From Candidatus Brachybacter algidus (GTDB lineage Bacteria > Bacteroidota > Bacteroidia > Chitinophagales > Saprospiraceae), in contig JADJSK010000013.1 in assembly GCA_016711705.1 (NCBI GenBank), forward strand, positions 389,001 to 453,000: a stretch of 64,000 bases of DNA, given 5' to 3'. Each line of letters begins with the position of its first letter. Positions within the stretch are counted from its first letter, which is position 1. The notes beneath the pieces were generated by a model, which was not told the origin of the DNA, did no database searches, and was given only the letters and a program-made list of their open reading frames with translations. The translations under genes were made by a program, and so were the position numbers. Below are positions 18,419 through 26,132 of this stretch, in pieces.

Positions 18419-18781
18419 ATGACATCAGCAGCATATTGGCCCATCCTCATACAATTAATCGTAGCACTCAGTTTTGTAGTGGTGACGTTGTGGGGGACTC
18501 ACATGTTGGGCCCAAAAAGGAAGAATAAACTAAAGGATTCCAACTGGGAATGCGGTATCGAATCACAAGGCAATGCAAGGCTTCCGGTTTCGATTAAATA
18601 CTTCATGACAGCCATTCTCTTCGTATTATTTGACGTAGAAGTAATCTTTTTCTATCCTTACGCTGTTAATTTTATTGAGATGGGCATGGAAGGTTTTCTT
18701 GCTGTGCTTATGTTCATCGGATTTTTCATGATCGGATTCATTTATATCTGGAAGAAAGGTGCACTTGAATGGGACAGATAG
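18419..18781 (+). CDS. nuoA: NADH:quinone oxidoreductase subunit A
   Basis: 120 aa, three membrane helices (about 9-29, 60-82, 88-110). A small inner-membrane subunit of respiratory complex I that sits near the quinone-channel junction. The loop after helix 1 carries the conserved KDSNWECGIES and ends with RLPVSIKYFMTAILFVLFDVEVIFFYPYA, both diagnostic. First gene of a tight four-gene operon; promoter box 28 nt upstream. Length is typical. Confidence 0.96.
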   Translation: MTSAAYWPILIQLIVALSFVVVTLWGTHMLGPKRKNKLKDSNWECGIESQGNARLPVSIKYFMTAILFVLFDVEVIFFYPYAVNFIEMGMEGFLAVLMFIGFFMIGFIYIWKKGALEWDR

Positions 18782-18819
18782 TCCGTTATCATTATTGAAC
18801 AAATTAAATATCTATTTAG

Positions 18820-19362
18820 ATGTCTGATATAAAATTAGTAGATGCACCACCAGGAGTTGAAGGACAGGGATTCTTCGCGACCTCACTGGATAAAATGGTA
18901 GGTCTCGCCAGAGCCAATTCATTATGGCCTTTACCATTCGCGACATCATGCTGCGGCATCGAATTTATGGCGACAATGGGTTCCAACTATGACTTAGCCC
19001 GTTTCGGGATGGAAAGGATGAGTTTCTCTCCACGCCAGGCCGATATCCTCATGGTCATGGGTACAATTGCAAAAAAAATGGGTCCTATCCTCCAACAGGT
19101 TTATGTACAGATGGCCGAACCCAAATGGGTGCTTTCTGTAGGTGCATGTGCATGTAGTGGTGGCATCTTTGATACATATAGCGTATTGCAAGGTATAGAC
19201 AAGGTCATTCCGGTAGACGTATATGTGCCCGGTTGTCCTCCTCGACCCGAACAGATCATGGATGGCATTCTGAAGATCCAGGAACTCGCCAAGAACGAAT
19301 CCCTGCGCAGAAGACATTCACCTGAATACAAAGAATTGATGGAAAAATACAACATCAACTAA
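18820..19362 (+). CDS. nuoB: NADH:quinone oxidoreductase subunit B
   Basis: 180 aa. Peripheral-arm subunit that carries the N2 [4Fe-4S] cluster next to the quinone site. The cluster ligands are visible: the tandem Cys in ATSCCGIEFMAT, the Cys in GACACSGG, and the Cys in VPGCPPRPE. It lies 38 nt after nuoA and 1 nt before nuoC, in the standard complex I gene order. Electron transfer from NADH via the flavin/FeS chain would still need subunits E-G and I, which are not in this window. Confidence 0.97.
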   Translation: MSDIKLVDAPPGVEGQGFFATSLDKMVGLARANSLWPLPFATSCCGIEFMATMGSNYDLARFGMERMSFSPRQADILMVMGTIAKKMGPILQQVYVQMAEPKWVLSVGACACSGGIFDTYSVLQGIDKVIPVDVYVPGCPPRPEQIMDGILKIQELAKNESLRRRHSPEYKELMEKYNIN

Positions 19363-19363
19363 G

Positions 19364-19870
19364 ATGACAGAATTGAGCAGCGAAGACATATTAAATGGCT
19401 TGAAATCAAAGTTTCCGGCTTTAGAAATTCCTTTTGCCGAAACATACGGTATGTTGACCATTGAAGTGCCAAGAGAAAATATTATCGAGGTGCTTCGCCA
19501 TTTGAAAGATGACCCTGAAATGGGATACAGCTTTCTTACCGATTTGTGTGGCATACATATTCCAGCTGATGTAGAGAAGGAAATGGGAGTGATATATCAT
19601 CTGCACAACTGGCAGTCTAACAGAAGGATTCGTGTGAAGACTTTTTTCAAAATTGGTGACCCTTCCGTCGACAGTGCCACTGTGCTTTGGTCCGGAGCCA
19701 ATTGGATGGAGCGTGAAACATACGATTTCTATGGCATTACATTTAATGGACACCCGAATATGACGCGTATCCTCAATGTAGATGAAATGGACTACTTCCC
19801 GATGAGAAAACAATATCATTTGGAAGATGCTACTCGTGAGGATAAAGAGGACAAGTTCTTCGGCCGGTAA
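19364..19870 (+). CDS. nuoC: NADH:quinone oxidoreductase subunit C
   Basis: 168 aa. The 30-kDa peripheral-arm subunit of complex I, separate from NuoD, as in most Bacteroidota. Diagnostic segments are GYSFLTDLCGIHIP and the conserved C-terminal RETYDFYGITFNGHPNMTRIL followed by DYFPMRKQYHLED. It starts 1 nt after the nuoB stop, so translation is likely coupled. Confidence 0.96.
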   Translation: MTELSSEDILNGLKSKFPALEIPFAETYGMLTIEVPRENIIEVLRHLKDDPEMGYSFLTDLCGIHIPADVEKEMGVIYHLHNWQSNRRIRVKTFFKIGDPSVDSATVLWSGANWMERETYDFYGITFNGHPNMTRILNVDEMDYFPMRKQYHLEDATREDKEDKFFGR

Positions 19871-19968
19871 ATTTTACTTTGGAGCGTTTCACTTTCTTCA
19901 TAAATCATGTGGAGGATTTCAAAATTAATTCTGAACATTTAATTATTCAGACAACTGAAAAAAATATT

Positions 19969-21198
19969 ATGAGTGTTGAAAAATGGCAAAATATAGGTCT
20001 AGATGGTAAAACCCATTCTTATGATAGCATCGAAGGAGAATTAGCAACGCTCAACCTTGGGCCTACGCACCCTGCGACACACGGTATTTTTCAAAATGTC
20101 CTCAAGATGGACGGGGAGCGCATACACAGTGCTGAGCCTACAATAGGATATATACACAGAGCCTTTGAGAAACTGGCAGAAAGACGACCATTTAATCAAG
20201 TAACTCCTATTACCGATAGGTTAAATTATTGTTCCTCTCCCATCAATAATATTGGTTGGCATCTTACGGTAGAAAAACTGGCTGGTATCACTGTCAATAA
20301 ACGTGTTGATTACATGCGGGTCATCATAATGGAATTGGCAAGAATTACTGATCATTTAGTTTGTAATGCCGTCATAGGAGTTGATACGGGTGCTTTGACC
20401 GGTTTCACTTATATGATGCAATGGAGAGAAAAAGTATATGAATTGTACGAGGAAGTTTGTGGTGCCAGATTGACTACAAATATCGGTCGAATAGGAGGCT
20501 TTGAAAGAGATTTTAATCAGACATTTCACACGAAGTTAAAGGCGTTTTTAAAAGAATTTCCAAAAGCCTTTCAGGAGTTTGCGAATTTATTGGAGCGCAA
20601 CAGGATCTTTATGGATCGGACGATAGGCGCAGGTTCTATCTCAGCTGAAAGAGCATTGGCTTATAGTTTTACAGGCCCAAATTTAAGAGCCGCCGGCGTT
20701 GATTACGATGTCAGAGTAATGGATCCATATTCATCTTATCAAGATTTTGACTTCAGCATTCCTGTAGGTGAAAGTGGGGATACTTATGACCGTTTTATGG
20801 TGCGACAGGAAGAGATTCTTCAAAGTTTGAAAATAATACAACAAGCATACGATAATTTGCCAGAGGGCAACTATCATAGCGATGTTCCCGAATACTATTT
20901 ACCTGAAAAGGAAGAAGTTTACAGAAGTATGGAGGCGCTTATCTGGCACTTTAAGGTCGTCATGGGGGAAACGCCCATCCCTAAAGGTGAAGTTTACAAT
21001 TGCGTCGAAGGTGGTAACGGTGAATTAGGTTTTTATCTTGTAAGCGACGGTGGACGTACACCTTACCGACTCCATTTCCGCAGACCTTGCTTCATTTACT
21101 ATCAGGCATTTCCAGAGATGATCACGGGCGCTTTTCTATCGGACGCTATTATTACTATGAGTAGTATGAATGTGATAGCGGGGGAGTTGGATGCGTAG
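19969..21198 (+). CDS. nuoD: NADH:quinone oxidoreductase subunit D
   Basis: 409 aa from ATG 19969. The frame is open back to a TTG at 19879, but the extra 30 residues are not part of the family and the conserved start (MSVEKWQNIG...TLNLGPTHPATHG) follows the ATG. The 49-kDa subunit lines the quinone chamber; the His of GPTHPATHG and the C-terminal DAIITMSSMNVIAGELDA (final Asp-Ala typical) are present. nuoE and all later subunits are missing downstream: a reverse-strand cassette begins within about 30 bp of the stop. Confidence 0.96.
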   Translation: MSVEKWQNIGLDGKTHSYDSIEGELATLNLGPTHPATHGIFQNVLKMDGERIHSAEPTIGYIHRAFEKLAERRPFNQVTPITDRLNYCSSPINNIGWHLTVEKLAGITVNKRVDYMRVIIMELARITDHLVCNAVIGVDTGALTGFTYMMQWREKVYELYEEVCGARLTTNIGRIGGFERDFNQTFHTKLKAFLKEFPKAFQEFANLLERNRIFMDRTIGAGSISAERALAYSFTGPNLRAAGVDYDVRVMDPYSSYQDFDFSIPVGESGDTYDRFMVRQEEILQSLKIIQQAYDNLPEGNYHSDVPEYYLPEKEEVYRSMEALIWHFKVVMGETPIPKGEVYNCVEGGNGELGFYLVSDGGRTPYRLHFRRPCFIYYQAFPEMITGAFLSDAIITMSSMNVIAGELDA

Positions 21199-21227
21199 GT
21201 GAAATATTTTTCATTGATTTGTAAAGT

Positions 21228-21404
21228 TTACAAGATATCTGGTATCCTCTTTCTAGTATTGGTAAAATAATGTGCAATTTCCACTTTATTGCCTTTTGAA
21301 ATGTCTGATAATAAAATTACTTTAGGAATATTGGCTTTTGCATACAATGATAATTCTACTCTAACTCTTTCTTTTTCCTTTCCATCAGCTTCCTCGCCGA
21401 ACTT
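21228..21404 (-). other. Unexplained 58-codon open frame after dinD
   Basis: This frame overlaps the last codons of dinD in the -1 phase and stays open past the dinD stop to a TAA at 21228-21230. It reads ...KEKERVRVELSLYAKANIPK then VILLSDISKGNKVEIAHYFT... The text is protein-like with normal codon use, yet there is no ATG and a TGA bounds it upstream. It may be a decayed C-terminal extension of dinD or the fossil of another gene; no classic slippery heptamer is present at the overlap. I do not recognise it. Confidence 0.3.
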
Positions 21405-22192
21405 TCACTCACTACTTTTTTACCAGTTTTTTCTTCAATTTCTTTTCGTGTATTGCCCGCAATGGTGCCACCTTGATTTGCTATAATTTTATTTTCTGCA
21501 AATGTTGTAGGCTTCTTTTCTTTACTTATTTCCGTCGTAGTGGCTTCTGCAAGCATATTAAGCACCAATTCAAGATTGGTCATATTGTCTCTTAGATTTT
21601 CCTTTTTAAGGTCTTTATGCTTTTTGTATTCATTCACGGAAAGTCCACTCCAAGCCTTTGTGATTTCATCTGTAAGAATGGCGTATTCTCCTCCTTTTTT
21701 AACACCTCTTTCATCCCATTCATCAGTAAGCTCTTTGCGAACTTCTATACTTTTCAGTCTTTGATTTATCCAATCCTTAGTATATCCTTTTTTAAGATAA
21801 GTTTCCATTAGTCTATCGATACCAATTTCAGGATCTGCTATTTCGTCAATACGTTCGCGAGCTACCTTGGCTATCCATAATTTGAAAGGCTCTGCTTTGG
21901 GAGAGGGCACACTTTGAATTAGCCTGATTAATTGTTCAGTATCAGCTACATCTGTTTTATAGAATTTGCCATCAGAAGATTGCATTTTCAGTTGGTTACA
22001 ATTTGTAACCAACTCACTTCCTTCTTTTGTAAGCCTATGTTTCAACACTTTCCAATAATTGTTTGGATTGGAGCTATCAGTTAATATACTTACTACATCC
22101 ACAATAGAAAAGTACCACTTTTCTTCTTCTTCATTCCACACAGAGCGAATTTGTTTTTCTTCGAATAATTTGATGGCTTGTTTCTGTTCCAT
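21356..22192 (-). CDS. DinD-like Bro-N domain protein
   Basis: 278 aa. The N-terminal BRO-N-type domain (about 12-110, RSVWNEEEEKWYFSIVDVV to PFKLWIAKVARERI) and the DinD-type central part (DRLMETYLKKGYTKDWINQR, GGEYAILTDEITKAWSG) match the DNA-damage-inducible protein D family. E. coli DinD is SOS-induced and binds and inhibits RecA filaments; Bro-N domains are frequent on phages and mobile islands. It begins 24 nt after the 5'-nucleotidase stop and is the last gene of a three-gene reverse-strand unit. No LexA-type box is visible. Family assignment is good, function inferred. Confidence 0.87.
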   Translation of the reverse strand: MEQKQAIKLFEEKQIRSVWNEEEEKWYFSIVDVVSILTDSSNPNNYWKVLKHRLTKEGSELVTNCNQLKMQSSDGKFYKTDVADTEQLIRLIQSVPSPKAEPFKLWIAKVARERIDEIADPEIGIDRLMETYLKKGYTKDWINQRLKSIEVRKELTDEWDERGVKKGGEYAILTDEITKAWSGLSVNEYKKHKDLKKENLRDNMTNLELVLNMLAEATTTEISKEKKPTTFAENKIIANQGGTIAGNTRKEIEEKTGKKVVSESSARKLMERKKKELE

Positions 22193-22216
22193 AAGATTGT
22201 AATTTTAATTAGTGAT

Positions 22217-23149
22217 TTATTTATGTTCATTTAATTTTAAAAGTGGAGAATCTGATGCATAAGGGACCTTTCCTGAAGGAACTACTTTGGATGAATCAGT
22301 CAAATGAACCTCTTGATCATCGAAAAATATGTGAGCTCCAAACGCCTTTAAGACAGCATCTTTGGAAAGCCCTCCTAAAAAATATGCTTCATCCACATAA
22401 ACACCCCATTTGCGAAGTGTCTTTATGACTCTCATGTGGGAAGGGGCATTCCGGGCAGTGACGATGGCGATTCGTAAAGGAGATAGTTCGATTGTTGTGG
22501 GCAATTCTTCCTGAATCTTAGAAAGTTTTATAAGCAACTTTGCGAAAGGTCCTTCACCTAATGGCACGTCCTGATGTTCTTGTTCGTATTTATGAAATGC
22601 TTCAATTCCCTCAGTTTTGTACCTGTGCTCTGAGTCATCAGAAAACAAAACTGCATCTGCATCAAAGGCAATTTTAACCATATTGTCTGTTGGTTTAAAT
22701 TCAGTTGGTGGTTCATAGATATATGCTGCAGCACATTTTTTTGAATCAATGACGCTTTGAACATCGTTCATATCTTTGCTTAGAAATAGATCAATATCGA
22801 ACGCATCTATATAAGGTGCCAAGGACTCACCGCCACTGAATGCCATTCTGGTGATATCTAAACTATACTTTTCTACGGAGTTCATTATCCTTACACCTGT
22901 TTCAGGACTATTGCGTGACATTACGATCACTTCAACAATTCTTTTATTCGCATTTTTGCTTAAATGAAGCAAACTCTGAACAAGGTGAAATGCTGTGCCC
23001 GGCTCCAATGGATCTTCTTCATGCTCCAATTGATATTTTCTAAAGCCTGAAATTCCTTCAGTATTAAAAATCTCATTTTCTTTTTCAAGGTTGAATAGTG
23101 CTCGACTGGAAACACCCACCACCAATATATCGGTAAACTCTATTGCCAT
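22217..23149 (-). CDS. Cytosolic 5'-nucleotidase (NT5C1 family)
   Basis: 310 aa. It matches the cytosolic 5'-nucleotidase I family, which dephosphorylates nucleoside monophosphates (AMP-preferring in animals). Repeated conserved blocks are visible: LVVGVSSRALFNLEKENEIF, YQLEHEEDPLEPGTAF, VMSRNSPETGVRI, AFDADAVLFSDDSE and FLGGLSKDAVLKAFGAHIFF-DDQ. The DxD-like FDADAVLF and the FFDD pair are likely catalytic/metal residues. The ATG overlaps the XRE gene's TAA by one base (TAATG), indicating translational coupling. The pairing with an XRE regulator and DinD is unusual. Substrate preference unknown. Confidence 0.9.
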   Translation of the reverse strand: MAIEFTDILVVGVSSRALFNLEKENEIFNTEGISGFRKYQLEHEEDPLEPGTAFHLVQSLLHLSKNANKRIVEVIVMSRNSPETGVRIMNSVEKYSLDITRMAFSGGESLAPYIDAFDIDLFLSKDMNDVQSVIDSKKCAAAYIYEPPTEFKPTDNMVKIAFDADAVLFSDDSEHRYKTEGIEAFHKYEQEHQDVPLGEGPFAKLLIKLSKIQEELPTTIELSPLRIAIVTARNAPSHMRVIKTLRKWGVYVDEAYFLGGLSKDAVLKAFGAHIFFDDQEVHLTDSSKVVPSGKVPYASDSPLLKLNEHK

Positions 23150-23454
23150 TATTTATTGCTCTTTTTATTATATCTAATTTTTTCTTCTGCGACCTGCATC
23201 GCCTGTAGAGCAAGATCTTCGTCTAGCACCTGATAGTAAAGCTTATCAGAGAGCCAAGCTATTAATATTTCATTTTTTTGATCCTCATAAAAGTTAGCAA
23301 GAGATCGCACCTGGTCTTTTGTTGGCATTCGCTTGTCCTGCTCAATTTTACTCAAAAGTGCTGGATCTATGGACAGTTGTGCTCCAACTTCCCTAAGTAA
23401 TAACCCTTTGATTTCTCTCAATTCACGCAATATAGCACCTATTGTTTTATTCAT
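23149..23454 (-). CDS. XRE-family transcriptional regulator
   Basis: 101 aa. An N-terminal helix-turn-helix of the Cro/CI type (about 5-60: IGAILRELREIKGLLLREVG, then LSIDPALLSKIEQDKRMPTK) is followed by a short alpha-helical tail (YYQVLDEDLALQAMQVAEEKI). In my experience, regulators of this shape often precede restriction-modification genes in Bacteroidota; here the next gene is a 5'-nucleotidase. A TATATTTG promoter box lies about 75 nt upstream and a perfect 7-3-7 palindrome overlaps it, so the gene probably represses its own operon. Confidence 0.9.
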   Translation of the reverse strand: MNKTIGAILRELREIKGLLLREVGAQLSIDPALLSKIEQDKRMPTKDQVRSLANFYEDQKNEILIAWLSDKLYYQVLDEDLALQAMQVAEEKIRYNKKSNK

Positions 23455-23514
23455 TTTCTATTGCTATTTGTAGAATTTTTAGATATTCTATATTTATACA
23501 TGTATTATATTGTC

Positions 23515-23536
23515 TTGACAAAGATTGTCAAATATA
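23515..23536 (-). promoter_or_regulatory. Promoter and palindromic operator of the XRE cassette
   Basis: TATATTTG (23536-23529, reverse strand) is a perfect -7 box. Overlapping it and the expected start of transcription is a perfect inverted repeat ttgacaa-aga-ttgtcaa (23515-23531). A further 10-bp palindrome, atacatgtat (23496-23505), lies in the leader. This is the expected layout of an autorepressor site. Confidence 0.7.
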
Positions 23537-23578
23537 CAAATATTATTTTATTTTTCCTCAAAAGTTTCTGCTATTTTT

Positions 23579-23586
23579 TACATTTG
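23579..23586 (+). promoter_or_regulatory. Promoter -7 box of the 23648 gene
   Basis: TACATTTG, a perfect TAnnTTTG match, 62 nt upstream of the ATG. It is divergent from the XRE promoter, about 45 bp away. Confidence 0.5.
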
Positions 23587-23647
23587 AAGAAAACCCACCA
23601 ATTCAATGTATTTAAATTAACTATTTAATTCTTAAACACTTTATTTG

Positions 23648-24103
23648 ATGGTTGAAATTAATGATCTGGACGCCCTTACATCTGTGCTTAATAAACTCCA
23701 AGATGACACTCCGGCTGTCTGGGGTAAGATGTCTGCCCAAAATATGATTGAACATATTTCATCAATCGTTCTTTTTTCAAATGGAAGAAAATCAATACCC
23801 TTATTATTTCCTGAGGAAAAAGCTGCTTCCTTAAAAGCTTATCTTATAGATAGTGATAATGAGTTTCCAAAGAATTTTAAAGCACCATTAATTGGCGAAG
23901 AACCATTGGCGTATCGTTTTGAAAGTTTGGATGCTGCTAAAGCTGCCTTGTTTAAAGAACTTAAAAATTATTCCAATTACCATAACGAAAACAATGACGC
24001 AGTAATAATGCATCCCACCCTTGGACTTTTAGATCAGAGGGAATGGACCATATTTCACAACAAACATTTTACCCACCATTTCAAACAGTTTAATCTGATC
24101 TGA
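23648..24103 (+). CDS. DinB/DUF1569-like four-helix protein
   Basis: 151 aa from ATG 23648 (a TTG codon directly precedes it). It resembles the DUF1569/DinB-like (YfiT) superfamily: WGKMSAQNMIEHISS near the N-terminus supplies one His, and HNKHFTHHFKQF at the C-terminus the others, a plausible metal triad on a four-helix bundle. Members include thiol transferases, but no substrate can be named. The stop is 1 nt before the next gene, so the two are an operon. Despite the superfamily nickname it is unrelated to DNA polymerase IV or to the nearby DinD. Confidence 0.65.
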   Translation: MVEINDLDALTSVLNKLQDDTPAVWGKMSAQNMIEHISSIVLFSNGRKSIPLLFPEEKAASLKAYLIDSDNEFPKNFKAPLIGEEPLAYRFESLDAAKAALFKELKNYSNYHNENNDAVIMHPTLGLLDQREWTIFHNKHFTHHFKQFNLI

Positions 24104-24104
24104 G

Positions 24105-24521
24105 ATGACAAAACACACGACTAATTATTACAATACATTTATAGAAGTTGCACCCGACTATACTAAAAGTGAGAGTTTAGTGCCACCTATCAAAGGCGAC
24201 AAACAAACTGTGGCCAATATCCAATTTGACATGATCCGTTCACAACCTTATACTTTCACATCGGACGATGTCATTTTCAATACATTTGCTGTGAAAAATG
24301 ATATAGCCAATAGTGAACTCGTAAGTGAAAGGGAAAAATTCTTCTCCAAAGGCCAACCCTGCATGCGCGCCAGCCCATTGACCAAATCCTACGGATGGGG
24401 AGTGCATTGCAATATTGATGGCAAATTAGCATTGATCGGCATGGAGACAGATGCATATGAACAGTTTGTAAAAGATGACACGCTAGGTCATGTGAAGGCA
24501 ATGCGGTCGAAGAGGGGATAG
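24105..24521 (+). CDS. DUF6157 family protein
   Basis: 138 aa. I recognise the DUF6157 pattern: YYNTFIEVAPDYTKSES at the start, RSQPYTFTSDDVIFNTFA in the middle, and RASPLTKSYGWGVHCNIDGK near the end. It is a small cytosolic protein without signal or membrane segments. No function has been established for the family. It starts 1 nt after the stop of the DinB-like gene and is probably co-translated with it. Confidence 0.85.
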   Translation: MTKHTTNYYNTFIEVAPDYTKSESLVPPIKGDKQTVANIQFDMIRSQPYTFTSDDVIFNTFAVKNDIANSELVSEREKFFSKGQPCMRASPLTKSYGWGVHCNIDGKLALIGMETDAYEQFVKDDTLGHVKAMRSKRG

Positions 24522-24526
24522 GGGTG

Positions 24527-24636
24527 GTTGTCTGAACCACTGATTGTCACTGATTAAATGATTTCACTGATCTTTAAGTAACGTAAGAAAATCAGTGTCA
24601 TCCGAGCAATCCTTTTAAATCCGTGATTCAGACAAC
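24527..24636. repeat. Palindromic element with 19-20 bp inverted ends
   Basis: Left arm gttgtctgaaccactgatt at 24527-24545; right arm aaatccgtgattcagacaac at 24617-24636, its inverse with few mismatches. Inner copies of 'actgatt' and 'aatcagtg' extend the palindrome, so the whole 110 bp can fold as one long hairpin. No ORF. The left arm begins 5 bp after the DUF6157 stop codon. Confidence 0.65.
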
Positions 24637-25113
24637 ATAGGTAATGGGTAATCGGTAATAAGAGCTGGCTGAATTTCACGGATTAGGAGGCAGGCGATTT
24701 TGTTGATGTTGGATGTTGAATGTTGAATTTTGGATGAAAGAGCAGACGGAACTTCTTGATATGGATATCCGGCGATTATTGTGCTGTAAAAAATAAAGTC
24801 GACTATCGGCTTAAAGCTTACAGCCTAAAGCTAATTAGTGAATTCATGATATCGTATCTTAGAAGGCCATTCTAATCCCGAATAAGATTATCTACTCCTT
24901 TTAGTCGTGATATTCTAGCTCGGGACTTCCACTACGCTCCAGTTTCTAACTTCTAACTTCAAATCAATGATTCAGACGATTATTTTTCCTACCTAATTAC
25001 CATATAATGAGTATATTGCATTACCCTAAGTGATTATGAGGCCAGAAAGTTTGTCAAAGAGGATGGCAGGGATGATTTTATTTAGCAACAATTTTAATCA
25101 TCATACAAATTCA
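24637..25113. other. Gene-free spacer
   Basis: No credible gene. Contains tandem words gttgaatgttgaatttt (about 24699-24735), AT-rich text, and fragments reminiscent of the palindromic element just upstream (ttcacggattagg, gattcagacgat). Confidence 0.5.
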
Positions 25114-25722
25114 ATGAACATGAAAAATACTCAACAATTAAAAACAAGCTTTCTCTTTTTATTTATTTTTATTTATTCTTTCCAATTAATTAGCGCTCAA
25201 AATCCAACCTTATTTACAGTTAAAGGTCATGTGTCAGGATATGGTAATATCGGAGTGCCTCATGACGTAAGAATTTATGTCAATGGTATTCTTAACGATG
25301 CCGTCATAACAGGAAATGGCAATTTTAGTATTATCACGTCCGATTCTAACATCAAGGTGGAATTGAAGCAAGGAACTGACTGTCTGAATGGTGTCAATGT
25401 GGGTGATATCATTAGAATGCAAAATCATATAATAGGAAAAACGCAGCTAGATGAACCAAATAAATTATTGGCAGGTGATGTAAATCATGATCTAAAGCTC
25501 TCAATATTGGACATTATTATGATCAGAAGTCTTATACTGGGCAAAAATGACATATTTGTCAATAACCGCTCATGGTCTTTTGTTGATGCTGACTTTCCTA
25601 TCAATACTTTAAATTGGAATCAGGTGAATCACTTCATTCAAGTAAATACTTCGGATCCAAAAGTTATTGAGTTTAAGGCGATCAAATTGGGTGATGTTGA
25701 TCTTAATGCTCATGCTGATTAA
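25114..25722 (+). CDS. Secreted dockerin-like protein, possibly truncated
   Basis: About 202 aa from ATG 25114 (the frame is open upstream, but the signal peptide SFLFLFIFIYSFQLISAQ fits this start). A beta-rich N-terminal part (VKGHVSGYGNIGVPHDVRIY) is followed by a dockerin-type repeat: GDVNHDLKLSILDIIMIRSL and later FVDADFP, ending IKLGDVDLNAHAD. In related Bacteroidota proteins this module sits inside much larger secreted proteins and is followed by a T9SS sorting domain. None follows here, so the gene may have lost its 3' part. No ligand can be named. Confidence 0.65.
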   Translation: MNMKNTQQLKTSFLFLFIFIYSFQLISAQNPTLFTVKGHVSGYGNIGVPHDVRIYVNGILNDAVITGNGNFSIITSDSNIKVELKQGTDCLNGVNVGDIIRMQNHIIGKTQLDEPNKLLAGDVNHDLKLSILDIIMIRSLILGKNDIFVNNRSWSFVDADFPINTLNWNQVNHFIQVNTSDPKVIEFKAIKLGDVDLNAHAD

Positions 25723-25730
25723 AATTTCGA

Positions 25731-25942
25731 CCTGATTAAAATCAAAGTCGCGCGGGATGGTTGAGTAATTATTGGATTTAAATTTATGGTTCAATTGATC
25801 GAGCTATAGGCTAATTATAAAATATTTTCTATTAGCATTTCTTTAAGAATTTAATTGCACTTGCTTGCAGGGCAGGACCATCAGCTATTGGCCATCAGCC
25901 ATTTCACCATTTCAAATATTGCCCTTGATTAAAATCATGGGC
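25731..25942. repeat. REP-like hairpins
   Basis: cctgattaaaatcaaagtcg (25731-25750) and gcccttgattaaaatcatgggc (25921-25942, perfect outer stem) share the core tgatt-aa-aatca. An inverted relative, cctatgactttagtcaggg, follows ttcgcgttcaatag near 53842-53876; the second copy here has the same flank in reverse (ctattgaacgcgaa). They may be substrates of the REP-type transposase at 31209-31730. Confidence 0.5.
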
Positions 25943-26113
25943 TATTGAACGCGAAGGATGTAATATATTTAATAAATTTAACTGCGCTCGCTTGTTGAGC
26001 AGGGCCATCAGCCATCAGCTATTGGCCTTTTTACATCAGCCATATCACTCTCCCTAAATTCAAAATCAAAAATCCCCGCCCAATCTGTGCGCCATTTTCA
26101 ATTTTCAATTTTC
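25943..26113. repeat. 7-nt tandem-word spacer before enolase
   Basis: Contains 'gccatca' words (about 26009-26022) and three 'ttttcaa' words (26093-26117). A 9-bp palindrome aattcctca / tgaggaatt (26114-26133) then touches the enolase stop codon. No gene. Confidence 0.5.
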
Positions 26114-26132
26114 AATTCCTCAAATGAGGAAT

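Noticed and set aside
19879..19968. Longer N-terminus for NuoD
   Set aside because: The extra 30 residues are not conserved in the family and the conserved start follows ATG 19969.
21356..21400. Programmed -1 frameshift at the end of dinD
   Set aside because: Only five consecutive A are present and no X-XXY-YYZ heptamer in the right phase or following pseudoknot is evident; kept only as an unexplained frame.
23648..24103. Functional link between the DinB-like protein and the nearby DinD
   Set aside because: The names are only similar; the genes are divergent, and the DinB-like fold is a four-helix metal protein unrelated to DinD.
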